Shown here: positions 36,380 through 50,087 of the stretch, piece by piece
Position numbering within the stretch: position 1 is the stretch's first letter
Layout: the number at the start of each line of letters is the position of its first letter
Assembly: GCA_018000455.1 (NCBI GenBank)
Contig: JAGNJW010000006.1
Coordinates: 62,001 to 126,000 of the forward strand
Length of the DNA: 64,000 bases
Origin: Acidobacteriota bacterium
GTDB lineage: Bacteria > Acidobacteriota > Vicinamibacteria > Vicinamibacterales > UBA2999
Reading direction: 5' to 3'
Translations under genes and position numbers: made by a program
The notes under the pieces: generated by a model
Database searches by the model: none
Seen by the model: only the letters and a program-made list of their open reading frames with translations
Told to the model about the DNA's origin: nothing

Positions 36380-39300
36380 TCAGCGCCCGACCAGCCACGT
36401 CAGGATCTGCTGACGCACGCGCGGGTCGGCGAAGTACTTCGTATGGGCGACGGCGCTCTCGCCTTCAAGGAGCAGCGGATGCCCCACCGGGAACAGCGGC
36501 GACCCGTTGCCGGCGAACACGCCGTCGGACGGCACGACCAAGTCGTTGCCCCCCTTGAGCAGGGCATTGAGCGCGCGCGAGCGCACGAAATGCCGCAGCC
36601 CGGCCTCGGCCGGGGCCACGTTCGACGCGACGGCGAAGTAGCGCGTCGTCCCGATCTGACTGGGGGTGTTGAGCCACCTGGCGAAGTCGCCCGCCGGGTT
36701 CATCGACTTCAGTCCCTCCAGATTGCCCAGCGCGCCTATCGCCGCGAGCTTGGCGAACTCCACGATCATCGACAGAGCTGGCGCGCCGAAGCTGTCGGGC
36801 ACGAAGTTGAGGATGTTCGTGAACACATCGAGCAGCGTCTCGACGTGTTCCGGGTCGGCCAGAGCCGTGCCGGCATTGGGCACCCCCACGAGCACCACCT
36901 TGCCGACGCCGATGGTGCGGCCGCCGAGCGACAGCTCCGATTGCTTCTCGCTCAACACCCGGCTGACCAGCCCGCCGCGCGAGTGGCAGACGATATCGAG
37001 ATCCAGCCTGACGTCGTCGGGCATCTGCGACACCAGCCAGCGCACGTTGGCCGCCGGATCTTCCGAGAGGAAGAGGTGGTCGAACGCAAAGACCCGGCCC
37101 TCGTACCTCCGGTAGAGGGTCTCGACGTCTGCTTTCGGCAGCGCAGCGAAGGCCATGTGCGAGCGACTGAAGGTGCCGTGCACGAGCAGCAGCGCTTTGC
37201 CCGCGCCGATGCGCGACCAGCCGTCGCGGTCGATCGGACTCGCGTCGGCCTGCCGGTAGTCGTCGGGCGTGACGGTTCGCACCCGATAGGGCCAGCGGGT
37301 CGTCTCGAGCCAGTGCACGGCCGATGCTGCGGCGGCCCCGAGCATCGGGCGGAGCAGGGGAAACACCAGCTCCTTGATGACCTTCCTGCCCACCAGCCCG
37401 ATGACGCCACGGGAGGCGGGCTGCCCGGACGACTCCTCCGGCACGGCACTGCGAATCCGGTAGGTACGCCCCGCCGAAACGGCGTCGCCGCTGCGGCTGG
37501 CGGGACCGCTGGCCGCGAAGGACCAGGACACGACGCCGAGTTCGTCTGACGCGAGCACCATCTGACCGTAGCCTTCGGGCGGCGCCTTGAGCTGCACCTC
37601 GATCGCGGGCGGTCTCTCGTCGCCGCGGCTGGCGGGGCCGACGTGACGGGCGCCATCGATGGCGATCGTCTGCGTCATCCTGATATCCGCACTCTGGAGC
37701 GCCCGCTGCAGGGCGTCGGTGGCGAAGTCTGCCGTGTCGTCCAGGCCGCCGGCCGTCACTCCCGTGCCGACAGTGCCCGCGAGCGACGGTGCCGTGACCA
37801 CGGCGTGACCGATGGCCACCCGGCCACCAGACGCCGGCAGGGCCAAAGCGCGGCGTCGCACCAGAAGCGATCGCGATTCGGTCGTCCAGTCGATCGAGCT
37901 CGGCACCAGAGCGCCATCGCCACCCTCGGCTTCGACGGCGAAGCCTCGGGAGCGGGCGCCAGCGGCCTTCTGCAGCGCGGCCGCGAATGCCGAGCCGGCC
38001 GGGGGCGATTCGGCCGACCGTACCGCGGACTGTTCGAGGTCGGTGAAGTCGACGACCTGGGTGGTGACGACGAGCTTGATCGTCTCGAGGCCGTCGACCC
38101 CGCGAAGCGGATCGCCGAGGTCGACGAAGGGGTAGTTGGCTGGAAAGCTGATCGGGCCGGTGAGCTGATGCGACGCGCCGGCGGCGAGCTGGCCCTGCCA
38201 CGGCACCGTGATCTCGCTGCCGGTGCCGAGATAGAGCACGGCCACGAAGAGCGGCTCGGTGTGCGCGTTGACGATGCGGAAGCGGACCTTCGAGCCTTCC
38301 TCGACCACCACGTGGCCGCCGTCGCCGTCGAGCGCCGCGGGCCCCCACGTGCCATCGGCTTCGCGCAGCACCTCGATCGAGACGCGCTTGCGCAGCCCAC
38401 TGCCCGGCGACGGATTGTCGAGCGAGAGCACGCGCCGGAAGCGGGCGACCTTCTCGAGGTTCTGCACGACCACGGCCTCGTCGCCGTGACCCTTCGGGGG
38501 CATCAGCAGGTCGCCCGGGCTGTCGACGATCGCCCAACTCGGGGCGTCGAGCGCACCGGCCTGCGGCACCGGATCGGCGGGCGACGCGGCGGTCCGCGCT
38601 GACAGGCCATAGATCCGCACCGCCGCTGCGGCGTCTGGGCCCACCATGCGCAACACGGGCGAGGCGGCCAGACGGGCCGAGAGCGCCACGTTCGCGCCTG
38701 GGCCGGCCAAGTGGACCGCCAGGGACTCACCCGTGGCATGGGCCGTCTCGAAAGCCCTGGCACCTGCCACGATCGCGCCCGCGGCGCGCTCCTGTCTGAT
38801 TTCGGCTCGAGCGGTGAACGGCGTGACCGCGCGCACGATCACTTCGCCGAGCGCCGTTGAGGCCTCGTGCGCCTTGGTGCCGGCTGGGTGCACGGCGTAG
38901 GTCGAGCCCACGGTGAGTCCCTGCGCGCTGCCGGCCGCCAGCGCCACCGTGTGGTCGCCTCGCGACGTCACCGGAACGAAGAGCGTGGGTGCTACCTCGT
39001 CGACACCGAACACCACTTTGTCGGTCATGCCCTCCATCTGCGGATGCTGCACGCGGTTGTAGGCGTTCACCTGTGCCGACACCACCTCGAAGACGTCGCG
39101 GTAGGTCGTAGCCGGCGAGGCCTTGCGCAACTCCCGGCACAGGAAGTAGGTGAGCGCGCCGTGCGGGCCGCCGCCCTCAGCCGGGAAGTACTCCTTGGCT
39201 TCCTCGTCGTCGCGGCAGCCGGCGATGAGCACGTACTTGTCGGCCAGCGGCAGCCAGCCGCTGGCGCCTGAGCGTGTGCGTGCCAGTTGGCCGCCGGGAA

Positions 39301-39820
39301 TCGGCGAGGGCGGCAGCTCCGACACCGGCCTGAGGTCGGGCTCGATGCTGCGGGTCTTGGCGCCCGAGGCGTCGCGCGTGACGGTGCCCGAGTGGCAGGC
39401 GTCGACCAGCACGGTGATGTGCGGTGTTCTGGCGGCGAGCGCGGCCAGCTTGAGATGGATCTCGTCGTCGGTGATGTCGCGGTTCTCGCCCGGCTCGCGT
39501 GCCGTATCCCACGGCATCAGCGTGCTGTCGAAGCCGCTCGGCTCGTCGCCCTCGCGATCGCGAATCTGCGAGCCGTGACCGGCGTAGTGGATGACGACGA
39601 TGTCGTTGGCGCCGGTGGCGGCGACGAGCGCGTCGAAGGCGCCCAGCATCGCCTCGCGCGTGGCCTGCTCGTCGAGCAGTTGCGTGATGTTCGCCTCGGG
39701 GAACCCGAAGCGCTCGACGAGCACGCTTCTGACCAGGTGCGAGTCGTTCACGCAGCCATCGAGCGTGCGGATGTTGGCGTAGGCGTCGATGCCGAAGAGC
39801 AGAGCGCGTTTGGGGGTCAC
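36380..39820 (-). CDS. Caspase - lipase fusion protein
   Basis: 1146 residues. N-terminal caspase domain (1-270): H82 (IHYAGHGSQ) and C142 (VLVDACHSGT). A long beta-rich middle (about 280-830) has no recognised family. The C-terminal alpha/beta hydrolase (about 845-1146) opens with LLLVHGTF and has nucleophile S947 (VCHSRGG) and candidate acid and base D1093 (GGNDLVVPSDG) and H1126 (AHTKYF), a lipase-like triad. No signal peptide or clear membrane segment. The fusion suggests a protease controlling or delivering a membrane-lipid hydrolase. It starts 10 bp after argG ends and precedes the C11 gene by 22 bp. Confidence 0.88.
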   Translation of the reverse strand: MTPKRALLFGIDAYANIRTLDGCVNDSHLVRSVLVERFGFPEANITQLLDEQATREAMLGAFDALVAATGANDIVVIHYAGHGSQIRDREGDEPSGFDSTLMPWDTAREPGENRDITDDEIHLKLAALAARTPHITVLVDACHSGTVTRDASGAKTRSIEPDLRPVSELPPSPIPGGQLARTRSGASGWLPLADKYVLIAGCRDDEEAKEYFPAEGGGPHGALTYFLCRELRKASPATTYRDVFEVVSAQVNAYNRVQHPQMEGMTDKVVFGVDEVAPTLFVPVTSRGDHTVALAAGSAQGLTVGSTYAVHPAGTKAHEASTALGEVIVRAVTPFTARAEIRQERAAGAIVAGARAFETAHATGESLAVHLAGPGANVALSARLAASPVLRMVGPDAAAAVRIYGLSARTAASPADPVPQAGALDAPSWAIVDSPGDLLMPPKGHGDEAVVVQNLEKVARFRRVLSLDNPSPGSGLRKRVSIEVLREADGTWGPAALDGDGGHVVVEEGSKVRFRIVNAHTEPLFVAVLYLGTGSEITVPWQGQLAAGASHQLTGPISFPANYPFVDLGDPLRGVDGLETIKLVVTTQVVDFTDLEQSAVRSAESPPAGSAFAAALQKAAGARSRGFAVEAEGGDGALVPSSIDWTTESRSLLVRRRALALPASGGRVAIGHAVVTAPSLAGTVGTGVTAGGLDDTADFATDALQRALQSADIRMTQTIAIDGARHVGPASRGDERPPAIEVQLKAPPEGYGQMVLASDELGVVSWSFAASGPASRSGDAVSAGRTYRIRSAVPEESSGQPASRGVIGLVGRKVIKELVFPLLRPMLGAAAASAVHWLETTRWPYRVRTVTPDDYRQADASPIDRDGWSRIGAGKALLLVHGTFSRSHMAFAALPKADVETLYRRYEGRVFAFDHLFLSEDPAANVRWLVSQMPDDVRLDLDIVCHSRGGLVSRVLSEKQSELSLGGRTIGVGKVVLVGVPNAGTALADPEHVETLLDVFTNILNFVPDSFGAPALSMIVEFAKLAAIGALGNLEGLKSMNPAGDFARWLNTPSQIGTTRYFAVASNVAPAEAGLRHFVRSRALNALLKGGNDLVVPSDGVFAGNGSPLFPVGHPLLLEGESAVAHTKYFADPRVRQQILTWLVGR

Positions 39821-39830
39821 GCCGCGCAGT

Positions 39831-41207
<1,377 letters not shown>

Positions 41208-41216
41208 CTATGATAC

Positions 41217-42422
41217 TTGCGCACGGCGCGTGGGGTCCTGCCCTGCCAGTCGGCGCCGTATCCGCAATGCGTGACCACGCGGCTCATCGGCGCCACCGTC
41301 GCACCCGACGGCGGACGCGTCGATTGGGTGCGCGACCTCCCGGCACTCTTCGATATCAGGGAGGCCTACGTCACGCCCGACGGTGGCACGCTGGCGTATC
41401 TGGGCACCTCACTCGCGACAGGGCCAGGAATCTACCTGCACGACATCGCCACCGGCCGGACCACGACGATCGCGCCGTTCCACGGAGCGACGTTTCTGCT
41501 GGGCAATCCGGTGCGTCCCGAGGTCTATCTGTTCGACAACACGGGGGCGACCGTGCTGTCGCCGGCCGGCACCCGTCGTATCGACCTGCCCTGCCGGCCG
41601 ATCGCCCGTCCTGGTATCAGCGCTGACGGCACTCGAGCCTCGGTGTGGGTGTCGTGCGGCGCGCTCCCGGTCGGCACCCTCGGTACGATCGTGTTCGACA
41701 TCGCGACTGGTGCGGTCGTCTCGACGCAGCCGTACTACGGCAAAGTGAGCGCGGACGGCGGCGTGCTCGTGACGCGCGACTCCGCCGACGGGGTCTTCCT
41801 GCTGCAGCGGCGCGACGCGGTCACTGGGCAACCGCTGACCGAAGTGACCAACCCCGGTTTCGAACTGATCGTCGACCACGGCACCGGCGACGTCATCAGT
41901 TACAACCGTGGCTCCTCGGCGCACCTGATGGACGGGGTCACGCTGGGCGCCAAGTGGTCGACGATGTTCGGCAGCTCTGGCGCTTCGAACGGCCCGGAAC
42001 CCGTGATCGACCCAGCCAACGGGATGCTGTTTGCGGCGACCGACAGCGGTGGCGTCTACATGGCCGATACGCGCGGACGGCGACTGCTCGGCTGGGTCCC
42101 GTTCCCGGCATCGGGATGGGCGCAGCTTGCTGTGGGGCCGCCGGCGCCGCGTGCGCCGACCGGTCTGGCATCGACGGTGACGGGCCGTGCCGTCACGCTT
42201 TCATGGAACGCCAATGGTCCCCCAGCCGCCATCACCCGCCATGTACTCGACGCGGGCTCCGCACCAGGACTGAGCGACATCTTCAGCGGGCTCGACGTGG
42301 GTCCGCAGACCTCGTTCTCTGCGAGCGGTGTGCCGCCGGGCACCTACTACGTCCGCGTGCGGGCGGGGAACTTCACAGGGCTCAGCTCGCCGTCGAACGA
42401 AGTGGTCGTGCAGGTGCCCTGA
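41217..42422 (+). CDS. Beta-propeller plus fibronectin-III-like protein, possibly 5'-truncated
   Basis: The frame opens at a TTG (41217); GTG 41271 is an alternative. Neither gives a signal peptide, and argG begins divergently only 30 bp away, so the N-terminus may be lost. Residues about 20-310 contain propeller-like blades (VTPDGGTLAYLGTS, ISADGTRASVWVS, IDPANGMLFAATDSGG). The end (about 315-401) is an FN3-like domain with DAGSAPGL and PPGTYYVRVRAG, clearly related to the repeats of the 5129-6673 protein. Probably meant for export; as it stands localisation is unclear. Confidence 0.65.
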   Translation: MRTARGVLPCQSAPYPQCVTTRLIGATVAPDGGRVDWVRDLPALFDIREAYVTPDGGTLAYLGTSLATGPGIYLHDIATGRTTTIAPFHGATFLLGNPVRPEVYLFDNTGATVLSPAGTRRIDLPCRPIARPGISADGTRASVWVSCGALPVGTLGTIVFDIATGAVVSTQPYYGKVSADGGVLVTRDSADGVFLLQRRDAVTGQPLTEVTNPGFELIVDHGTGDVISYNRGSSAHLMDGVTLGAKWSTMFGSSGASNGPEPVIDPANGMLFAATDSGGVYMADTRGRRLLGWVPFPASGWAQLAVGPPAPRAPTGLASTVTGRAVTLSWNANGPPAAITRHVLDAGSAPGLSDIFSGLDVGPQTSFSASGVPPGTYYVRVRAGNFTGLSSPSNEVVVQVP

Positions 42423-42430
42423 GCGGCGGA

Positions 42431-42667
42431 TCAGTCGGGCCAAGTGACGCTGGCGCCGCGCCTGGTCAAGCCGACCAGGAACAGCCGCGCGGCTTCGTCG
42501 AAGGCCGAGACGTTAGTTGCCTCGACATCGAGGGCGAGGTCTCGTTGCTCGAGGGCGGGGCCGCAGGCGCGTTCCAGGTCGCGAAGGTCCGCGGCGCAAA
42601 GCGGACCGCTCACCACGACGTGAAGCCGCCCTTCGTGAACACGCACCCGGATCCTGGCCACTGCCAA
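42431..42667 (-). CDS. Small STAS-like domain protein
   Basis: About 76-78 residues; start uncertain (TTG 42667 or GTG 42661; the frame is closed by a stop just upstream). The sequence VRVHEGRLHVVVSG, then DLRDLERACGPALEQRDLALDVEATNVSAFDEAARLFLVGLTRRGA, has the strand-helix-strand pattern of STAS domains (anti-sigma-factor antagonist fold). The usual phosphorylatable Ser is not obvious, as position FDEAA replaces D-S-A/S. Could be a partner in a switching pathway. It follows the sigma-54 activator gene on the same strand, 95 bp on. Confidence 0.6.
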   Translation of the reverse strand: MAVARIRVRVHEGRLHVVVSGPLCAADLRDLERACGPALEQRDLALDVEATNVSAFDEAARLFLVGLTRRGASVTWPD

Positions 42668-42762
42668 TCGTGTTGCAAGTTCGAGGCCCGCTCGGATTCT
42701 GGCGTCAATTCAGCCGGTTGGCGGTCTGGCGGCGCCACCCTGACGATATGTCGTCGATCGTG

Positions 42763-44355
42763 TCATTCAGTGGAGGAGCTGCCCGCCTTCGGGCGGCGGA
42801 TGCCCAGCTTCTTCATCTTGGCGTGCAGGGTCGTGGGCCGGGTGCCCAGTTTCTCGGCCGCGCCGCGGGCGCCGCTGATGCGCCACGCCGAGGCGTCGAG
42901 GGCGGCGAGAATCGCGTGCCGATCGGCATCGGCGAGCGTCTTCACCGCTGACGCGGCCGGCGCCGGTGGAGCGGTAGCCGGCAGCCAGATCCCGTCGGGG
43001 GACACGACCGGACCGCTCGACAGAATCACGGCGCGCTCGATCACGTTCTGCAGCTCGCGGACGTTGCCAGGCCAGTGGTACGCGGCCAGCATCTCCATCG
43101 CCTCGGCCGAGACCTCCCGTGCCGGCTTGTTCAGCCTGGCCGCGAACACGCGCAGCAGGTGGCGGGCGAACACCGGGATGTCGTCGGCGCGCTCGCGCAG
43201 CGCCGGCAGCGTGATCGGGAACACGCTCAGCCGGAAGAAGAGGTCGGAACGGAAGGTGCGGGCGAGGATGGCGTCTTCGAGGTTGCGGTTGGTGGCGGCG
43301 ATGACCCGCACGTTCACCTTGAAGGGCCGCGTGGCGCCCACGCGCTCGATTGTCGAGTCCTGCAGCACGCGCAGCAATTTGCCCTGCGCGTCGCCCGGCA
43401 GGTCGCCGACCTCGTCGAGGAACAGCGTGCCGCCGTCGGCAATCTCGAACTTGCCGGCCTTGCGCGCCACGGCATGGGTGAAAGCGCCGCGTTCGTGGCC
43501 GAAGAGCTCGCTTTCCACCAGTCCTTCCGGCATGGCCGCGCAGTTGACCGGCACGAACGGCCCGCCGGCCCGCGGACTACGGGCGTGAATCCGGCGGGCC
43601 AATAGGTCCTTGCCGGTGCCCGTTTCTCCGAGCAGGAGCACCGTCGTGTCGCCGGCCGCCACCAGGTCGGCCAGGCGCATCACTTCCTTGAAGGAGGCAC
43701 TGTCGCCAATGACCTCGATCTCTTCCCGGGTGGCCTTCACCTCTTCCTGCAGGCGTGCCACGCGGCGCTTCAGGCCACGTCGTTCGTCGAGCAACGCCGA
43801 GAGGCGCTGGCGATCGTGCTCGCTGGCCTCATAGAGCTGGGCGTTGGCGATGCCGATGGCCGCCTGCGCCGCGAAGGCCTCGAGCCGTGCCACGTCCAGA
43901 GGCCCCGGAGGCGACTCACTCGTGAAGCGCGGCGAATCGAGGCCGACCACGCCGAGCGTGTGGTCGCGCACCACCAGCGGCACGGCGAACGCGGAACCGA
44001 GCGGCGTCGCATGTACTCGTCCGACATCGAACCAGCGATCGTCGTCGCGGGCGTCGGGCACGAACACGACCCGGCGGCTCGTGAAGGCCAGCCCCATGAT
44101 GCCGGCGTCGGCTGGGATCTCGACCTGACGGAAGGCGTGGGCGCCCGGACCGCGGAACGCGACCGAGCGCAGGTGCCGCTCCTTTGCGTCGTGCAGCAGC
44201 ACCCAACTCGACGTGGCGCCGAACACGTCCTGCACGGCGTCCAACGCCGCTTCGGCCGCGCCTGCCACGTCCAGGCGGGAGGTGAGGGCGCGCGCTGCCG
44301 CGATGAGGGCGTCTTCAACCGAACGGTCGCGCGAATTGGGGGCGTCAGAGGGCAT
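42763..44355 (-). CDS. Sigma-54-dependent activator: GAF, AAA+, Fis-type HTH
   Basis: 530 residues. GAF sensor domain (about 10-175), coiled-coil linker (180-215), AAA+ sigma-54 interaction domain (216-440): Walker A GETGTGKD (243-250), Walker B FLDEVGDL (312-319), arginine-finger region [14 protein letters not shown]; Fis-like HTH near 480-515 ([25 protein letters not shown]). The sigma-54 contact loop reads GAFTHA (290-295) in place of GAFTGA. It should remodel sigma-54 polymerase in response to a small ligand. Divergent from the glgX operon, in front of which a -24/-12 element is found. Confidence 0.95.
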   Translation of the reverse strand: MPSDAPNSRDRSVEDALIAAARALTSRLDVAGAAEAALDAVQDVFGATSSWVLLHDAKERHLRSVAFRGPGAHAFRQVEIPADAGIMGLAFTSRRVVFVPDARDDDRWFDVGRVHATPLGSAFAVPLVVRDHTLGVVGLDSPRFTSESPPGPLDVARLEAFAAQAAIGIANAQLYEASEHDRQRLSALLDERRGLKRRVARLQEEVKATREEIEVIGDSASFKEVMRLADLVAAGDTTVLLLGETGTGKDLLARRIHARSPRAGGPFVPVNCAAMPEGLVESELFGHERGAFTHAVARKAGKFEIADGGTLFLDEVGDLPGDAQGKLLRVLQDSTIERVGATRPFKVNVRVIAATNRNLEDAILARTFRSDLFFRLSVFPITLPALRERADDIPVFARHLLRVFAARLNKPAREVSAEAMEMLAAYHWPGNVRELQNVIERAVILSSGPVVSPDGIWLPATAPPAPAASAVKTLADADRHAILAALDASAWRISGARGAAEKLGTRPTTLHAKMKKLGIRRPKAGSSSTE

Positions 44356-44547
44356 CGGAATTCAGGGAGCAGGCGGCGTGCGCCACCGGATTGACATCTT
44401 ACCAGCGGCCCGCGGACGGCCCGTCAGGGACGCGATGGCCCTCGACCACACGCCGACGCTCACCAAATATCGCGAGTACCCGCTCGCCAGTCAACGGAAA
44501 CACGTCAAAATACCCGGAGAACACCCTCACGGCGACGTTGCCACGTA

Positions 44548-44563
44548 CGGCAGCGGCCTTGCA
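44548..44563 (+). promoter_or_regulatory. Candidate sigma-54 (-24/-12) promoter of the glgX-glgE operon
   Basis: CGGCAGCGGCCTTGCA has GG (44549-44550) and GC (44561-44562) separated by exactly 10 nt, with TTGCA intact at -12. The start would be near 44574, 75 nt before glgX. A gene for a sigma-54 activator lies divergently. The other parts of this 293-bp gap hold no gene. Confidence 0.5.
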
Positions 44564-44648
44564 ATCTACTAACCTCTGTGACTGTGACTATGAAAACCCC
44601 TTGGCTACTGCCGCGCCTGCAGGCGCTCCGCGAACGTACGGTGCCGGC

Positions 44649-46818
<2,170 letters not shown>

Positions 46819-46829
<11 letters not shown>

Positions 46830-48987
46830 ACGCCGCACCAAGGCTGCGAAAGCGCCCGCCGGCACCACCACCCGCCAGCCCAAGACGCCGTCTGCGGCGA
46901 CCAAGGCGCCCGCGGCGACCAAGGCGCCCGCGGCGACCAAGGCGCCCGCGGCAATCAAGGCGCCGTCTGCGGTACCCGGCGCTGATGGCCGTCGGCGCGT
47001 GGCCGTCGATCGCCTCCTGCCGGAGGTCGACGCTGGCCGGTTCCCGATCAAGCGGACGGTCGGTGAGGCCGTCGACGTCACCGCCCACGTGCATGCAGAC
47101 GGTCACGACGTGCTCGCCGTGCGGCTGCGCCACCGCCCGGTCGCGCGTCCGCAGCGCCCGTGGACGGAGCTGACCATGGCACCGCTCGGCAACGACGAGT
47201 GGCAGGCCAGTTTCCTGGTCGAACAGCTCGGCTCGCACGAGTACACCGTCGAGGCGTGGGTCGACCATTTCCTGTCGTGGCGCCGCGAGCTGGCGATCAA
47301 GGCCAAGGCCGGCGTCGAGATCTCGACCGAACTCGTCGAAGGCGCAGCGCTCGTGTCGGCTGCAGCGGCGCGCTGTGCGCCGCCGGCCGGACCCGCCGCC
47401 GGCCAGGGTCGCTCGGCGGCTGATGGCAGCGATGGCGCCGACGACGATCGCGTGCATCTTGAAGCAGCCGCGGCCATGCTCGCCAGCGATGCCGAAGTCG
47501 GCGTGCGCGTCAGCGCGGCCCTCGACGACCGGTTGCTCGAGTCGATGGCCCGTCACGCCGATCGCAGCCTGGCGTCGACCTACGACCGGGTGCTACAGGT
47601 GGAGGTCGACCGTGAACGGGCGCGGTTCGGCGCCTGGTACGAGATGTTCCCTCGATCCTGGGGGCCCAGTCCCACCCGCGGCGCCACCTTCGCCGAGGCT
47701 GCCGCCCATCTCCCCAACGTCGCGGCACTGGGGTTCGATGTCGTCTACCTGCCCCCGGTTCACCCGATCGGCACCAGCTTCCGCAAGGGTCGTGGCAACA
47801 CGCTCGTCGCAGGACCGAATGACCCGGGCAGTCCGTGGGCCATCGGCTCGCCCGACGGCGGCCACAAGGCGGTCGATCCGGGTCTCGGCACCCTGGCCGA
47901 CTTCGACGACTTCGTCGCAGCCGCCCATCGTGTCGGCCTCGAGGTGGCGCTCGACATCGCCTATCAGTGTTCGCCCGATCATCCCTACGTGACCGAGCAC
48001 CCCGAGTGGTTCCGGCAGCGGCCCGACGGCACGATCAAGTACGCCGAGAACCCGCCGAAGAAGTACCAGGACATCTATCCCTTCAACTTCGAGACCGAGG
48101 CCTGGCCGGCGCTGTGGGAGGAGCTGGCCAGCGTGTTCCGGTTCTGGATCGGGCACGGCGTGAAGATCTTCCGCGTCGACAACCCCCACACCAAACCGTA
48201 TGCCTTCTGGGAGTGGGCCATCGCCGGCGTCCGTCGCGACCATCCCGACGTGATCTTCCTGTCGGAGGCGTTCACCCGGCCCAAGGTGATGGCCTACCTG
48301 GCGAAGCTCGGCTTCACGCAGTCGTACTCCTACTTCACCTGGCGCAACACCAAGGCCGAGATCGAAGAGTTCTTCACCGACCTGGCCACCTCCGGCGTCC
48401 GCGAATTCCTGCGGCCGAACCTGTTCGCCAACACGCCCGACATCCTGCACGCCTACTTGCAGCAGGGCGGCCCGCCGGCGTTCATGACGCGGTTGGTGCT
48501 GGCCTCAACACTCGGCGCCAGCTACGGCATCTACAGCGGTTTCGAACTGTGCGAGGGCCGCGGCGTGCCGGGCTCGGAGGAGTATCTGGACTCGGAGAAG
48601 TACCAGATCCGCCACTGGGACTGGGAGCGTCCCGGCCACATCAAGGATCTCGTGGCCGCCGTCAACCGCATCCGCCGCGAGCACCCGGCGCTGCACTACG
48701 ACTCCGGCGTCGAGTTCCACGTCACCGACAATCCGCACGTCGTGGCCTACACCCGCACCTCACCCGACGGCACCAGCCGCGTGCTGGTCGTCGTGAACGT
48801 CGATCCACGCAACCCGCAGCACGGCTTCATCGCCGTGGCGCCCGAGGCACTCGGCCTCGACAGCACCACGCCGTTCCGCGTGCGCGATCTGCTCACCGGC
48901 GAGGTATTCTCCTGGCAGGGTTCCCGGCACTACGTGCGGCTCGACCCGGCCGGGGTGCCGGCTCACGTCCTGGTTCCGGCCACGTGA
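46819..48987 (+). CDS. glgE: Alpha-1,4-glucan:maltose-1-phosphate maltosyltransferase
   Basis: 722 residues, GH13_3. It moves maltose from maltose-1-phosphate to the end of an alpha-1,4-glucan. D454 (FRVDNPHTKP) is the nucleophile and E483 (LSEAFTRP) the acid; further signatures are YLPPVHPIG, KYAENPPKKYQDIYP and the N-terminal FPIKRTVGE domain. Residues 10-50 are an unusual Ala/Pro/Lys/Thr-rich extension with repeats of KAPAAT. Start ATG 46819 lies inside glgX (11-nt overlap). Maltose-1-phosphate should come from TreS plus the maltokinase encoded downstream. Confidence 0.95.
46888..46968 (+). repeat. 18-bp tandem repeat encoding KAPAAT units in GlgE
   Basis: An 18-nt unit (GCGACCAAGGCGCCCGCG) is repeated about three times nearly perfectly, with a fourth diverged copy. 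It encodes the Ala/Pro/Lys/Thr linker in the N-terminal extension of GlgE. Such repeats can vary in number between strains. Confidence 0.75.
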
Positions 48988-49035
48988 GTCAGCGGCGCTG
49001 ACGGTCCGCGCACGTCGGCTGGGGCCCCTACGACT

Positions 49036-49923
49036 ATGACGCTCAATGCTCTGTGGAACGCCCGGCTCTTCTCGGTCGGTGGCGAGGCGGTTACCGTCGC
49101 GGCCGTCGTGCTTGCGGTATTGCTGCTGGGGTTGGGGTATGCGGTGTCGCGCCTCATCAGCCGGCTGCTGGCGCGGGCCCTGGCCGCCCGCGTGTCGCTC
49201 GAGCCCGGCGCCGCCGTCGCGGCCGAGACGCTGAGCTTCTACGGTCTGTACATCACCGTCGGCCTCGTCTCGCTCAATCTGGTCAACTTCCCCCTGACGG
49301 TGTTCACGATTGCCGGCGGTGCGGTGGCGATCGGCGTGGGCTTCGGCAGCCAGAACGTGATGAACAACTTCATCAGCGGGCTGATTCTGCTCTTCGAACG
49401 GCCGATCAGGGCCCGCGACCTGGTGTCGGTCGAAGGCATGCACGGCATCGTCGAGCACATCGGCGCCCGGAGCACGCGCATCCGGCAGCCCGACAACACG
49501 CACATGATCGTGCCCAACAGCTACCTGGTCGAGAACAGCCTCATCAACTACACGTTGTCGGATGACTTGCTCCGGACGACGGTCACGGTGGGCGTGGCCT
49601 ACGGCTCGCCGGTGCGCGACGTCGAGCGCCTGTTGATGGAGGCCATCGCCGCACAGCCCGGGATTCTCGTCGAGCCAGCGGCCAAGGTGCTCTTTTCCGA
49701 TTTCGGCGACAACTCCCTGGTCTTCCAGGCGCTCTTCTGGCTGCGCGCCCGCTCGATCCTCGACCGGCGTCAGGTCGAGAGCGGCCTGCGCTACCACATC
49801 GACGAGCTGTTCCGCGAGGCCGACATCGTGATCGCCTTCCCCCAGCGCGACGTGCATCTTGACACGCTCAGCCCGCTGGAGATTCGCGTCGTCGACCGAG
49901 GGGCGCCTGCGCCGACGGCGTAG
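49036..49923 (+). CDS. MscS-family mechanosensitive channel
   Basis: 295 residues. Membrane helices near 18-40, 65-85 and 90-112, the last being the glycine/alanine-rich pore helix (TIAGGAVAIGVGFGSQNVMNNF). This is followed by the beta domain (FERPIRARDLVSVEG, GARSTRIRQPDNTHMIVPNS) and an alpha/beta cage region. It opens under membrane tension and releases solutes on hypo-osmotic shock. Placed among glycogen/trehalose genes, which fits osmotic-stress handling. Confidence 0.93.
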   Translation: MTLNALWNARLFSVGGEAVTVAAVVLAVLLLGLGYAVSRLISRLLARALAARVSLEPGAAVAAETLSFYGLYITVGLVSLNLVNFPLTVFTIAGGAVAIGVGFGSQNVMNNFISGLILLFERPIRARDLVSVEGMHGIVEHIGARSTRIRQPDNTHMIVPNSYLVENSLINYTLSDDLLRTTVTVGVAYGSPVRDVERLLMEAIAAQPGILVEPAAKVLFSDFGDNSLVFQALFWLRARSILDRRQVESGLRYHIDELFREADIVIAFPQRDVHLDTLSPLEIRVVDRGAPAPTA

Positions 49924-50087
49924 CCTCTACCGCAGGGCCCACCGGGGCGATTCCCAGGCGCGAGGCGGCTTTGATTGAGGGTATTATCGGCCGCGTCCGG
50001 GGCCGCCGTGCGCGCCCGGCGTGCCATGGTTCCCTGCGCTTCGAGCGACGTTTGCCGCCATCACCTCGACGGTGACGTATCCCCGCG

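Noticed and set aside
44391..44419. TTGACA at 44391-44396 as a sigma-70 -35 box
   Set aside because: No -10-like sequence lies 16-18 bp downstream on the plus strand.
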